Shown here piece after piece: positions 17,661-26,635 of a stretch of DNA of 26,635 bases. This DNA comes from Ectocarpus siliculosus. Its lineage: Eukaryota > Sar > Phaeophyceae > Ectocarpales > Ectocarpaceae. The notes under the pieces were generated by a model, which saw only the letters and a program-made list of their open reading frames with translations, did no database searches and was not told where the DNA came from. The translations under genes and the position numbers were made by a program. The first letter of the stretch is position 1. The number at the start of each line of letters is the position of its first letter. The DNA is taken from contig FN649755.1 in assembly GCA_000310025.1 (NCBI GenBank), forward strand, positions 1,919,668 to 1,946,302. The letters run 5' to 3'.

Positions 17661-18500
17661 ACCAAGATTGAACCAAGCGGGTGCACCTCTTTCTCTCCGG
17701 CCCATGATAGATAGTGACTGCTAGTCTCAGTTGATACCTCGCATAGCGCGACGAGGGAGTGGAGGATTCCAGAATATCTGTCGTTGATTTCTATTGACTT
17801 GCGGACCCCTCGGGGCCAGTTTATTTGAGTGTACCTTTTTAGGGTAAGTTAACCTGTGACCACGGGAATCGACCGCGTCGAGTGTTGGATCAGTACGGAC
17901 ATACGAAGGTACTGGGTAGAGAGGGATCGGAACGGTTTTTAATGTGAAGACAACAACAACAACAACAACTACTACTACTACAATACCAAGGAACTCTGGC
18001 CAAGCGCGTAGAGGATTCCCTCTCTGTCTGTGTGCATCCATCTCCTATCTGTCCATGTACCGTAGTTGAAACGAGCACGCATGTACTACAACGTCTTTGC
18101 CTACAAAAAAAGGACGAAAACACAGAAACACTATATCGTACAGGAGCAGTGTCTACCGCATGTATGCATGCGCGACGAAATAACACGAGAACCCCTCGCT
18201 GCTCCGCTGGTGCGGACTCTTTTCTGCGGCCTCTGGTCAATTCGTCATAGACAGCGTGAAGAGAGGGGTTAGGAATTAGATGCATCGGGGCGGTCGTTGT
18301 GTGTGTGATGACGTGATGACAGAGGGCGGCGGCCCGGACACGAAATGTCTGTGTATATACCACAAGAACAGACAGGCTGCTGGGAATAAGCTGTGTGCCT
18401 CGCGAAAAAGTAAATAAATAGCGGACAAAGAGAAATCGCAATCGAAAACAAGCTGTCAATCGAGAGGTAGTAGAGCAGTATAACCAGCGGATTCGTGGAC
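17661..18500. other. Gene-free stretch
   Basis: No supported exon. A trinucleotide run (AAC)n(TAC)n is at 17949-17982. Long minus-strand open frames here are not supported by splice sites or family similarity. Confidence 0.4.
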
Positions 18501-19260
18501 GACTTTTTTTATGTTCGAGAGGAACTCGCGGGCGAATGCTACTACTGCTGTACCATCGATAGACAAGCCGAAGGAGAGTTTCTGCGAGCGGGCAAGTCAG
18601 ATGCAGACACAGACAGACGCAGAAAGAATGATGAGGAGCGGACGGAACGGAACGGAACAGAGAGCAACAAAGATCCAAGGCGAGATGGAAAATATCTCCC
18701 GGGTAAACTTTCTGAATCGATTACATGCAAGCAGTGACAAGGATGCATGTATCTGAGAGAGCTGAGAGAGAAAGATACTACTGCTGTGCTCCTGTGCGGT
18801 GGACCGCTGTGAATGGGTGGATGGGGGAGGAGAGGTTTCCGCGAGCGGGAGAAAACAGATATATATGCAGAGACAGAAAGACAGACGCAGATATATATGA
18901 GAAGCATAAAATGGAACAGAATAGAGCCCAAAAGATCCCGTAAAATATGGGATGATGTTCTGGACATCTGTGCTGAAAGATGACATGTTCGACATGAATG
19001 TATCCATGTAGGCCCATTCATGTATGCATGTATCTGAGAGCCGAGCAATAGAGGACTGCTGTTCTTGCTGCTGTAACGTGAACTGCTGTGAATGGGTGGA
19101 TGGAGCAGGGATTTCGACGCGCGGACGAGAGAGGTAGGTGCCGAGATGGACAGACAGATGCAGAAACGACAAAATGAACGGAAAGGCTTTCCAACGGATC
19201 CCGGGCAGCTACATGTGGCCTTGTGAGAGTGCTGTGTGAAAGGCGGAGAGAGACAAAACG
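18501..19260 (+). repeat. Diverged tandem repeat, period about 280 bp
   Basis: GCATGTATCTGAGAG recurs at 18745 and 19026 and GAATGGGTGGATGG at 18812 and 19092, giving a period of 280-281 bp. The shared order is: (AC)TACTGCTGT, GCGAGCGGG, GACAGACGCAGA, GGATCC/AGATCC. An older, more diverged third unit lies at about 18538-18740. It also contains a short CGGAA run (18645-18658) and ATATAT stretches. It lies upstream of the plus-strand HHIP-like gene. Confidence 0.75.
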
Positions 19261-19523
19261 GAGGGTTTCAGAGCCCATGATAATCTTCTGGCTCGGGGAG
19301 AGGAAACATCTGGATCTTTAACGGCAAATACACGAGGTACGCACACCCCCCATCAGTCCCCCACTCATTCACTCGACACATCTTGTTATCCACCCATCTT
19401 ATTCTATACTCCGTCTCCCCAGAACCCGCTGCCTGACGGCCGGTGTGTGGGCATCATCTCTCGCCCTCCCCCACTGCTGCTGCTCCGGATCACGACCGAG
19501 TAAAACCAGCAGCAGGCGACGCG
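19261..19523 (+). promoter_or_regulatory. 5' flank of HHIP-like gene B
   Basis: From about 19385 to the ATG the sequence aligns with the flank of paralogue A (CTCCCCAGAACCC, GCCTGACGGCCG, GCTGCTGCTCCGGATC, CAGCAGCAGGCGACG), so 5' untranslated and promoter-proximal sequence was part of the duplication. TTATTCTATACTCC near 19398 is a weak TATA candidate. No other regulatory motif is assigned. Confidence 0.45.
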
Positions 19524-22500
19524 ATGATGCGTTCCTTCGCGTGTCTAGCCGCGCTGGTCGCCACTCAGGTGGCGTCGCACCCTCTCTGCTTCATCGACGA
19601 CAAACCGACGGATTATGACCAGGTGATCAGTTAGTGTTTGCCTCTACTTGTACGTAATTGATTGTTTGACACAACAACAATCACCAGCGTAGCAGCAGCG
19701 TAGCAGAGACGTGCCTGCTCGAGATTACCAAGACCGTCCCCACGCGCGCTTTATGCATGAAGGTCCGTTGGAAACTGCAATTAGTTGCTGCCTACACTTT
19801 CAAACTTTTTCCCGTCGGCACAACAGGTCTTGACCTTCTGCGACAACTCGATCGCGTCGTCCGGAGCCTGCTGCACGGACGATGAGGAAGCCCAAGTGGT
19901 AGTCGACTTCAACGCCGTGACGCCTGTAGGGGAGGAGCTCACCGGGGATTGCCCTGATCTCTACAAGCAGGTGCGGGGTTGACATACCTGAGATCGTTTG
20001 GTAGTCTCATATACTCCGCACACTCGAACATGTGTTTGTTTCGCAACTGGTCTTTGGAGGCTGCACTATCCATGTGCATGAAAATCGGTCCAACATCGTG
20101 ATGTCTACAATATCGATTGGTGGATATCGAAGCCTCTCGCGGTCTCTTCTTTCGGGCCAGTGTTTAGTGTCACCCCCGCGTCGTCTCGTGAAGATGCCAA
20201 ATGAGGTTCGCCTATTGCCCGACGTGGAGAATACCAGGAGGACGTCAAGTTTGTGCTGTCCGGAGCCAACGCATCCCCTGCTTCTCTTCTGGGGGAGCGT
20301 TTTTTGGCAGCGAGTTGTTGGAGGTTTTTTGCTGAGAGGAGAAATTACTTGGCTCGGCGTTTTGTTCCGAGAACACGACGCAGCGGCAGACATTTGTGAC
20401 AAGGAGCAAATGTGTGTGTACCGTGTTATAGGCGACACGCACTCTGGGAGGGTGGCGCAGGCGAATGACTTGATGTGTTCGAAAAGATGATGGGTTGGTC
20501 TTCAAGGAACGGAACGGGTCCGGCTATTGTTGTTGTTTGTATCTTGCCGCTGAGCGGAAAATCTGACGAGAACAACGTGCATTACTTGGTTGCATACGTG
20601 AGATTCCCCGCGCCCCCTGGACCGATTCTCAATGCTCGACGACTCCGCTACAAAGAGGCGAGCAACTGATACGGTTTCGACAAGCTCTCGAGGAATCGGG
20701 TCATTCCATCGCCGCCATTTTCGGCACCCTCCCCAACTCCTTTTTTCTGCGGAGAAAATCGAGATTTCAAATCATTGGTCCAAGTAGGGCTGTGACATCT
20801 AAATAACAACCTACAGCAGTAACATGCTGCTGTCTCACTCCACTCACTGAAAAGACTCCACCACATCCCATTCGACTGCTCTTAAGGGTATATCTCGAAT
20901 GGGTAGTCTTTCTGTGTGTGTGTTTATTATTCCTTAACACGGTAATCATTGGAAACAGCTGTTGTCCGAGCAGCAAAGCCGCTCTATTAGGCATGAACTA
21001 TCCGCCAAGAATATGCCCTCTCGCGCAATAGAGCGAAAAAACGTGACCAATTTTACGCCGTAAAAATATTTACTTCACACAACAGCTTACAACAGCGCAG
21101 CACCTTTGCAGTTGTATTTATTGCCGGTCCTACGGGAGTACCAGTGTCCTCCAATACATGTTTTGGGGCTTTTCGGGCCTCGTATAGGCCACATCATGTG
21201 CGTTCGCGCATCTGGCTGAGATTTATACAGCGCACGGTCTGCACTTCTGTACGTAGCCATGTGTCCCACCGCGAAAGAATCAAATATTTTACACGAACGC
21301 TCGGCTCGGCGACAACAGGGTAGTTGTCGTCCTCGTGAGTTCCTGACCCCCTCCTCTTGTTCATGTCCGTAGGTACCACACACGCCCCGCAATTGCCGCA
21401 GATAAAGCCCCTCCGTCCCGTCCCGTCCCGCCCGCCGGCCCGCTAAATACTGCACCTCGCTACTGTACGGTAGTTAGGTGGTGGGTAGCTTGGGAGGAAA
21501 CGTGGCACTCTGTGTGATGTTCACGATATGGGATACATACTTGGCAGCGATCTTGTCGCAAGCCCTTTTTTTAGCCCCAACCAAGAGGCCGCAAAAGGTT
21601 GCAGTCAATTGGGCAATTAAGCTGGCCGGAAAAGGGAAGACGACGTCGGCCTAAGAGCTACGGCCAAACCCTTTCTTTTTGCCGGTTTAGTTTCGGCACG
21701 GGTAACCGTAACCGAGGGAGGAACTGTTTGGCTTGGACTGCCGTCTACGCTCGTTTCCTTCTTTCCGTGCATCCTCCTACAAATACTTGTGTGTACGTTT
21801 ATCCTTTGACTGACTGACGCGTTTGTTTGCCACTGGTGGTGCTCCTTCTTTTCTTCGTTCGGACGGACGCGAAATTGTACAAAGATTTCATATGCACGTA
21901 TGGTACACAAAGCGAGCAAGGATATTGGATACCGAAAAGAGCTCAGGCAGGGGGCACGCAGACCATAACCCTAACTCCAACTCCAACTCAGCCGATTCTA
22001 TCCCTTCTTCCAGTATGCTCGCTTACTTCGAAAAACCTGCGTGAACCGCACTGAAATAAAAACACGGAACTTCAAACGAAACAGGTGGTCTGCGCGAGGT
22101 GCCACTCCTACAGCGCGCACCTGTACGAGTACCTCGGGGCGGAGCTCGGCATGCTCGACGGCCTGACGATGAAGAGCGACTTCTGCGCCGAGCTGGTCAC
22201 AGCGTGCGACGGCCAGATCAACTTCCCGACGTACGACGGCGGAAGCGTGGACTACTGCACGAAACACACCGGCGGGGGATCCGACTTCTTCTGGTCGTAC
22301 CCCTACGAGGAACGTGCGTCCGTCCTGGGGCCACCCCACCCCACACTTCCGGTGTTGTTTTCGTTGTTGTTTTTTCTTTCCGTACTGGTGTGTGTGTCCA
22401 TTTAAGTAGCATCGACCGCGTTGTTGTTAACCGGCTGAGCAATGAAGGGAAGTCGTCGGTCTCAGCGCTGTCGAAAAAAAAAAATGCTTACATAGGCCGT

Positions 22501-25500
22501 GATCTGGGACCCCCGTGAGGGGATGGTTTGTGTGTTGTGTGTGTGTGTGTTTTTTTTTTGTTAGCATCGACCGCGCTAACCGGCTGAGTGTGTTCGTCCC
22601 ATCTTTTTGGCCATCCCTTTCCCTCGTCGACCATCAAGCCGACGTGTGGTTCCTGATTAATCCGCCCATGGGCTGCTAATGGGCACGGCCTCGTGCCCAT
22701 GGGCTGATTTGTGAATCCCCCCGTAGTGTTGGGGAGATCGGGACCGCCACACACCATCGCACATCGCACCCACCTTCCGAAGTTTTTTCATCTCTCTCTG
22801 AAGCGTTTCGCGCCTCGAGCTTTGTGTACAGCTCGTGCCCGATCTTACTACCTCGGCTAATAAGAAAGATAGCCTCAAGCAGCGCTTGTAAGCGTGGTGT
22901 CAACAACCCCTCCACTATGATCCATATAGAGCCCATTCGTAGGTTTTCGTGTAGGCTTCTTGATCGGGTTCCTCTTGTTTTGCCCAAGGTAGTACGTCTT
23001 GGGACATTTTGGGCTCTTTCTCTCAATTGCACAGCAGGTCATTCACTGGTGGTTCGTTCTCCACATACCGTAGGTACGGACTCAAGAGAACGCATGGTTC
23101 GGTGATATCGCACGTACACTGGAGACGTCGCACCCACGTGCGAAGAAGAAAACCAAGGAACAAAATGATTTTGTTTTTTTCGATTTCCTAACGGGATAAT
23201 GGGTGGCATTGTACATACACCCTTGCGATAACAAGTCGATGACGAAATAATCTAAAAACCGATTGCACCCCCATGTGTTGCCTCACACTCTTCACCTACC
23301 AGCCGAGATTTTCGAGCCGGGACTCAACGAGGTATTCCCGGACCTGGCCGACGACCAACAGCCCGGTGATACCGTCAGCATGAGACAGGTAGGTATGGGT
23401 TCTGATGTCGCTGCGGGAGACAATTCAGGTCGGGCGTTAAATTAGTGGAAGGGTGAGCATGACACAGGTGGGGGTGGGGTTTGATGGCGCTTCGGGAGAC
23501 AGACACGTGCGCCTGTGACCGCGCAGTGTACACGACACGAGTGCGGACGGGCACATAGAGTTGCTGGGAACGTTTTTTTTTTTTTTGTGAAGACAAACAG
23601 CAACAGAAACGATACCAGCAGCAGCAGAAGCTCGAAGTAGGCACTGCTGTAGATCCCTGCCTCTTTTCCCTCGTTGTGTGTAGTGAGTGTGTCCACATCC
23701 GAAACGAACTGGCATGGAGATGCGAGCTCCCTCGTTCGTACCTCGCGTCTCGATGGCACAGTTAAACGTCCCTCCCTCCCTCCCGCCGCCCCATTTTTTC
23801 CCGGTTGTTGTCCCCCGTCTTGCGCCGCGAACGAAACAGACTCCGGACGGTAGCCAATGGTGGTTGCTGGGCATCTCGGGACAAATCTACGCGGTGAGCC
23901 GACATTATCGAGGCTATGGGTTTCTTTCTCTGCCAAGTTCTGAAGTGCAAGCGCCGTCTGCGCGGCCAAGTAGTCGGCAACGCCCTAGGGGTGATCATCA
24001 GCTTGCGATTGGCAACATCCATCTATAACGATGCTTGTCGCTGCCAGAAAGCTTTTTGAAGGCCAGGTGATGATTGTCTACCTATCCCCTGGTCGATTGA
24101 GGGTGTGATATCCCTTATTTTTTGTTTCGTTTCTCTTCCTCTCTCCCGCGTCGTGCACAGGTGAACTAGGACAACTGATTGCCTGATTACGTTTTTTTCA
24201 TTCGTTCTCTCCTTTCTCTCATCGTGCAAGTCAGCTGATTGGCCTATAATGCTTTTTTCCATTTCTTGTGTGTATGTATTTTTCTTCCCCGTGCAGGTGG
24301 ACTCGGACAGCATGGATGAGTCCGAGCTGGTGATTGACGTCTCCGGGCCGGTCCCCTCCGGAGGCAACTTTTACGACGACTTCGAGGAGGTGCGAGGGGT
24401 CCGCGATTAAGAAGAATTGGGGGTGGGGGGTGGGCATGGTCGTTAGGCTGTTGATTGACCTCGCCTCTTTGCACAACTGGCACGGAGAACGCCGAGTTCT
24501 CACCGGGCCGGGAAGGGTGTTATGGGTTGCAAATAATGGCCACAAACTGCAGTCGTTGCTGTTCATGTTGAGCTTGTGGGGGGGGGGGGGCGTTCGAGAT
24601 TTCGAAGAAAAGACCGCTGAGCTATAGGTTTCTGCCCAAGAATTTGCCGGCGTTGCGGAATTAACGCATTGCGGCTCCTTCGTTTCGCCTCTACAAGAAG
24701 CCATGGCAACGATAATTGTTGCGCTCTTGACCTTCGGAGTCCTGCAGCCCCACCTCTCCCGTTACCTTGCTGACGAAACGCCATGCCCATATCGCGCTTT
24801 GTGCACGTACATGCGGAGGAAGTGCTGCCGCGCCCAACCATTTTTACTTTTTTTTTTCTGCTTTGCGTGCGTGTGTGCCTGGACAGGGTCTTCTGGACGT
24901 GGCATTCGGGCCAATGTTCGGCGACAACTCCTACCCGCAGTACTTCTACGTCAGCTACACGGTCCTGCTTGACGACGGCGTGAGTCTTGCGTAGGTCGGC
25001 GACCGGCCCGCCGGCGGTGCTGGTGTTTTGTTGTTTATCCGTTCGGTATGGTCGCAGTCGGTTGGTTGTCGTCGTTGCTGCTGCCTCTGCTGCGGTTTGT
25101 TTGAACCCATTGGAGTGTTTTTCAGGGTGTATGCTACTACCGGCTCGCCAAGTTTACCTGTATCGCGAAATTCCGAACCTGCCTTGGTTAGCTTGTTACC
25201 TTTATCGCGTACCCTCGGTACGCTACAGGAGACGCGACGCAACCGGCTCGCCAAAAGTCACGTTTATCGCCAAAATCGCTTCGTGAGGGTGTAATACTTC
25301 TCAACCGGCTCGCCAAGGTTCGCGACTATCGCAAAGTCGTTCTTTATGTCAACCAATCGCGCCCTTGTTCCTCTACAGGAGAACGCAACCGGCCCGCCAA
25401 GGGTCACGTTAATCGTCAACATCGTTTTCTTGGGTGTATTGTAATTCTCGATCTCGGGGTTATCTGCACGGGAGATACGCAACGCAACGGGCTCGCCAAG

Positions 25501-25734
25501 GTTCGCGACTATCCCGAAAATCGCTTTGTAAACAAATGTGTGCTCGTTCATCTCAATCGCTCCTCCGTTCCTCTGCAGGAGATGCAACGCAACCGGCTGG
25601 CTAAGTTCACGTACTTCCCGGAGGACCCGGTCGCCACTCGCGCCTCGGAGGAGGTGTTACTGACCACCGTCCCCAAGTATAACAGCATTCACTCCGCCGG
25701 CTGGCTTGGCTTCAAGCCCTCTGACTACGGCAAT
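19524..25734 (+). CDS. HHIP-like protein, paralogue B: folate-receptor-like domain plus glucose/sorbosone dehydrogenase propeller (3' end outside window)
   Basis: Eight exons: 19524-19622, 19827-19970, 22085-22313, 23303-23388, 23840-23893, 24297-24389, 24887-24979, 25579-25734. All have GT-AG junctions and the frame is continuous for 318 codons. Residues 1-18 are a signal peptide (MMRSFACLAALVATQVAS). Residues 19 to about 160 are a cysteine-rich folate-receptor-like domain (HPLC, FCDNS, GACC, CPDLYKQ, CARCHSYSAHLYEYL, DFCAELVTAC, DYCTKH). From about 180 the start of a glucose/sorbosone dehydrogenase-type beta-propeller follows (VSMRQTPDGSQWWLLGISGQ, EEGLLDVAFGPMF, YFYVSYTVL, RNRLAKF, SEEVLLTT, HSAGWLGFKPSDYGN). 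This is the HHIPL architecture, usually 600-800 aa. The remaining propeller exons lie past 26635. The usual HNGG motif is HSAG here, so enzyme activity is doubtful. A secreted or surface protein is inferred. Confidence 0.85.
22409..22592 (+). repeat. Direct repeat and GT run in intron 3 of HHIP-like gene B
   Basis: AGCATCGACCGCG...TAACCGGCTGAG occurs at 22409-22438 and again at 22563-22588, the first with an extra TTGTTGT. A (GT)n run and a T-tract lie between them. Confidence 0.7.
22679..22700. other. Hairpin in intron 3
   Basis: ATGGGCACG and CGTGCCCAT form a 9-bp stem around GCCT. CCCATGGGCTG occurs on both sides (22665 and 22697). No function is assigned. Confidence 0.5.
25134..25520 (+). 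repeat. Array of decayed copies of the exon 8 start within intron 7
   Basis: The first bases of exon 8 (CAACCGGCTGGCTAAGTTCA) recur in degenerate form at about 25136, 25183, 25223, 25299, 25373 and 25466, each followed by a CG-CTATCG or CGTTTATCG block. Those at 25223 and 25373 keep the acceptor (CTACAG|GAG). The unit at 25229 reads ETRRNRLAKSHVYRQNRF in the same phase as exon 8 before a stop. Spacing is about 75-110 bp. Confidence 0.75.
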
Positions 25735-25757
25735 GTGAGAACTGTAGAATATCAAGC

Positions 25758-25940
25758 GCTTGGTCGTTTGGCTTTTTCTCGAGCCCTCCGTCTGCAGTAG
25801 TAGGGTGAGTAAACTATAGTACATTGTTGGTTGTTCTTCTGGCTTGCTTTGAAGCCCTCTCCCTGCTGCACAGCAGGAGGGGTAGGGAGGACTTGGTTTG
25901 TCTGAAGCTTAGTTTCAAGCCCCCCTTCTACAACGACTCG
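25758..25940 (+). repeat. Decayed copies of the exon 8 end, downstream of exon 8
   Basis: The last part of exon 8 (GGCTTGGCTTCAAGCCCTCT) recurs as TTTGGCTTTTTCTCGAGCCC (25767), CTGGCTTGCTTTGAAGCCCT (25839) and AAGCTTAGTTTCAAGCCCCC (25904), the last followed by CTACAACGAC like the exon's CTACGGCAA. Spacing is about 65-72 bp. Confidence 0.6.
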
Positions 25941-26542
25941 GGAAAGTTTGTGGCCTCCACCGAAAACAAATCCAGGGTGTCCTTGAAAAAGCTGTGCCAG
26001 AATTGACAGGCCAGACAGAGCGCTTCGGCGGGGGCAATGCAGACGTGACACGAAAACAATTGGGAGGGCGGGGGGGGGCTTGCGACCTCCCGAAAAAATG
26101 CTGCTGGGTGTCGATTCCGACTTGTGCAAAGCTCTCGCCTCGGTTCCATGCCTCGGCGATGGCGGCAATGTTGTCCACGAAAGAAATTCGGTTTAGACTG
26201 AGCGCTAGTTTGTAGTAGACGTCAGTCGCCCAGTTGCTCATGTGGCGTTTGATTGTGTTCTCCCGTTCCGTTGTTCGCACGGCGGTGTGAGAGGCGAAAC
26301 CGACCGGTGGTTACGTTGTGAATTTCAAACATATCGTGTTGTCGTACTACTGCTACCCTCTTTTGTCGCCCTTGGTCCTTGCTCAACGTGACTTCCAGCA
26401 GCTTGCCGTAGCGCCGTTCAGGATGTAGTGTTCGAAACCTTTGCCCCATCAACATGGGTTCCAAGACCTGTTCTAGACACCACCCCGCCCATCCCTTTGT
26501 TACTGTTTTTGCGGAAAGAAACGTTTTTTCGATCTTGTGCAC
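25928..26542 (-). CDS. Unidentified coding-like exons on the minus strand
   Basis: Three minus-strand stretches look coding. 26542 to about 26300: KTVTKGWAGWCLEQVLEPML, YGKLLEVTLSKDQGRQKRVA, QHDMFEIHNVTTGRF. In a different frame, 26290 to about 26120: TTERENTIKRHMSNWATDVY, YKLALSLNRISFVDNIAAIA, EAWNRGESFAQVGI. In another, 26025 to stop at 25928: ALCLACQFWHSFFKDTLDLF, SVEATNFPESL. The frame changes could be short introns or frameshifts; I could not settle the junctions. The stretch 26120-26290 is the most protein-like. No family is recognised; a transposon gene is possible. It converges with HHIP-like gene B and, if that gene continues, lies inside its intron 8. Confidence 0.35.
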
Positions 26543-26635
26543 AGAAGCTTTGCGCGCGTGGCTTGGCTCGCCTTAACCCCCCCCCCCCACCACCTTCCCG
26601 ACCGGTTTTTTTTTTAAAAGAAAAAAAGGTGTCAA
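26543..26635. other. Homopolymer-rich right edge
   Basis: A C-run of about 13 followed by T-run and A-run sequence (26577-26630). These are prone to sequencing or assembly error. Confidence 0.5.

Noticed and set aside
18597-19172. Minus-strand open frame of 191 codons
   Set aside because: Ser/Leu/Cys-rich translation of a tandem repeat, with no splice or family support; parallel frames are open as well.
20007-20505. Open frames on both strands in intron 2 of HHIP-like gene B
   Set aside because: The region aligns with the non-coding intron of paralogue A and shows no conserved frame.

Overview
The window looks like nuclear DNA of a eukaryote, most simply an alga or other protist with intron-rich genes. 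The coding signals are split by many GT-AG introns, there are no bacterial-style operons, and most of the sequence is introns, satellites and transposable elements. A nuclear copy of a bacterial-type organellar large-subunit rRNA and a protist-style HHIP-like gene fit a stramenopile such as a brown alga, but the species cannot be fixed from the sequence alone. All exon models were built by eye from reading frame, splice sites and phase, without transcripts.

Layout. (1) 100-602: an 11-bp CATG-centred minisatellite bounded by inverted repeats. (2) 1464-1869, minus: first two exons of an HHIP-like secreted protein gene, running off or decaying to the left. (3) 2125-2840: a palindrome-rich repeat with two internal duplications. 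(4) 3617 to about 9580, minus: a Helitron-type rolling-circle transposon. Its 3' end (15-bp-stem hairpin then CTAG, flanked by T) is well defined. It carries only the N-terminal zinc-binding part of the Helitron Rep/helicase gene (8252-8853), followed 7 nt later by a ten-exon passenger gene (4351-8244) of unknown function. (5) 9901-15045, minus: exons of a MULE/FAR1-like transposase (9901-10979) and further exons of one or more unidentified genes, interrupted by a nuclear insertion of mitochondrial LSU rRNA (about 12060-12530) and a 124-bp satellite (13238-13848). (6) 16017-16378: an inverted second copy of the palindrome-rich repeat, abutting a 5'-truncated LINE (16430-17307). (7) 17700-19500: gene-free, simple and about 280-bp tandem repeats. 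(8) 19524-25734, plus: a second, better preserved HHIP-like gene (folate-receptor-like domain plus start of a glucose/sorbosone dehydrogenase propeller), 8 exons visible, continuing past the window. (9) 25928-26542, minus: unidentified coding-like exons, convergent with it.

The two HHIP-like genes are divergent paralogues with the same first-exon structure. The roughly 17.6 kb between them has been filled almost entirely by mobile DNA of several classes. The most unusual items are the Helitron with its Rep fragment placed directly ahead of a passenger gene whose exon module is tandemly duplicated with a 725-bp period, and the HHIP-like exon 8, flanked on one side by decayed copies of its own start and on the other by decayed copies of its own end.
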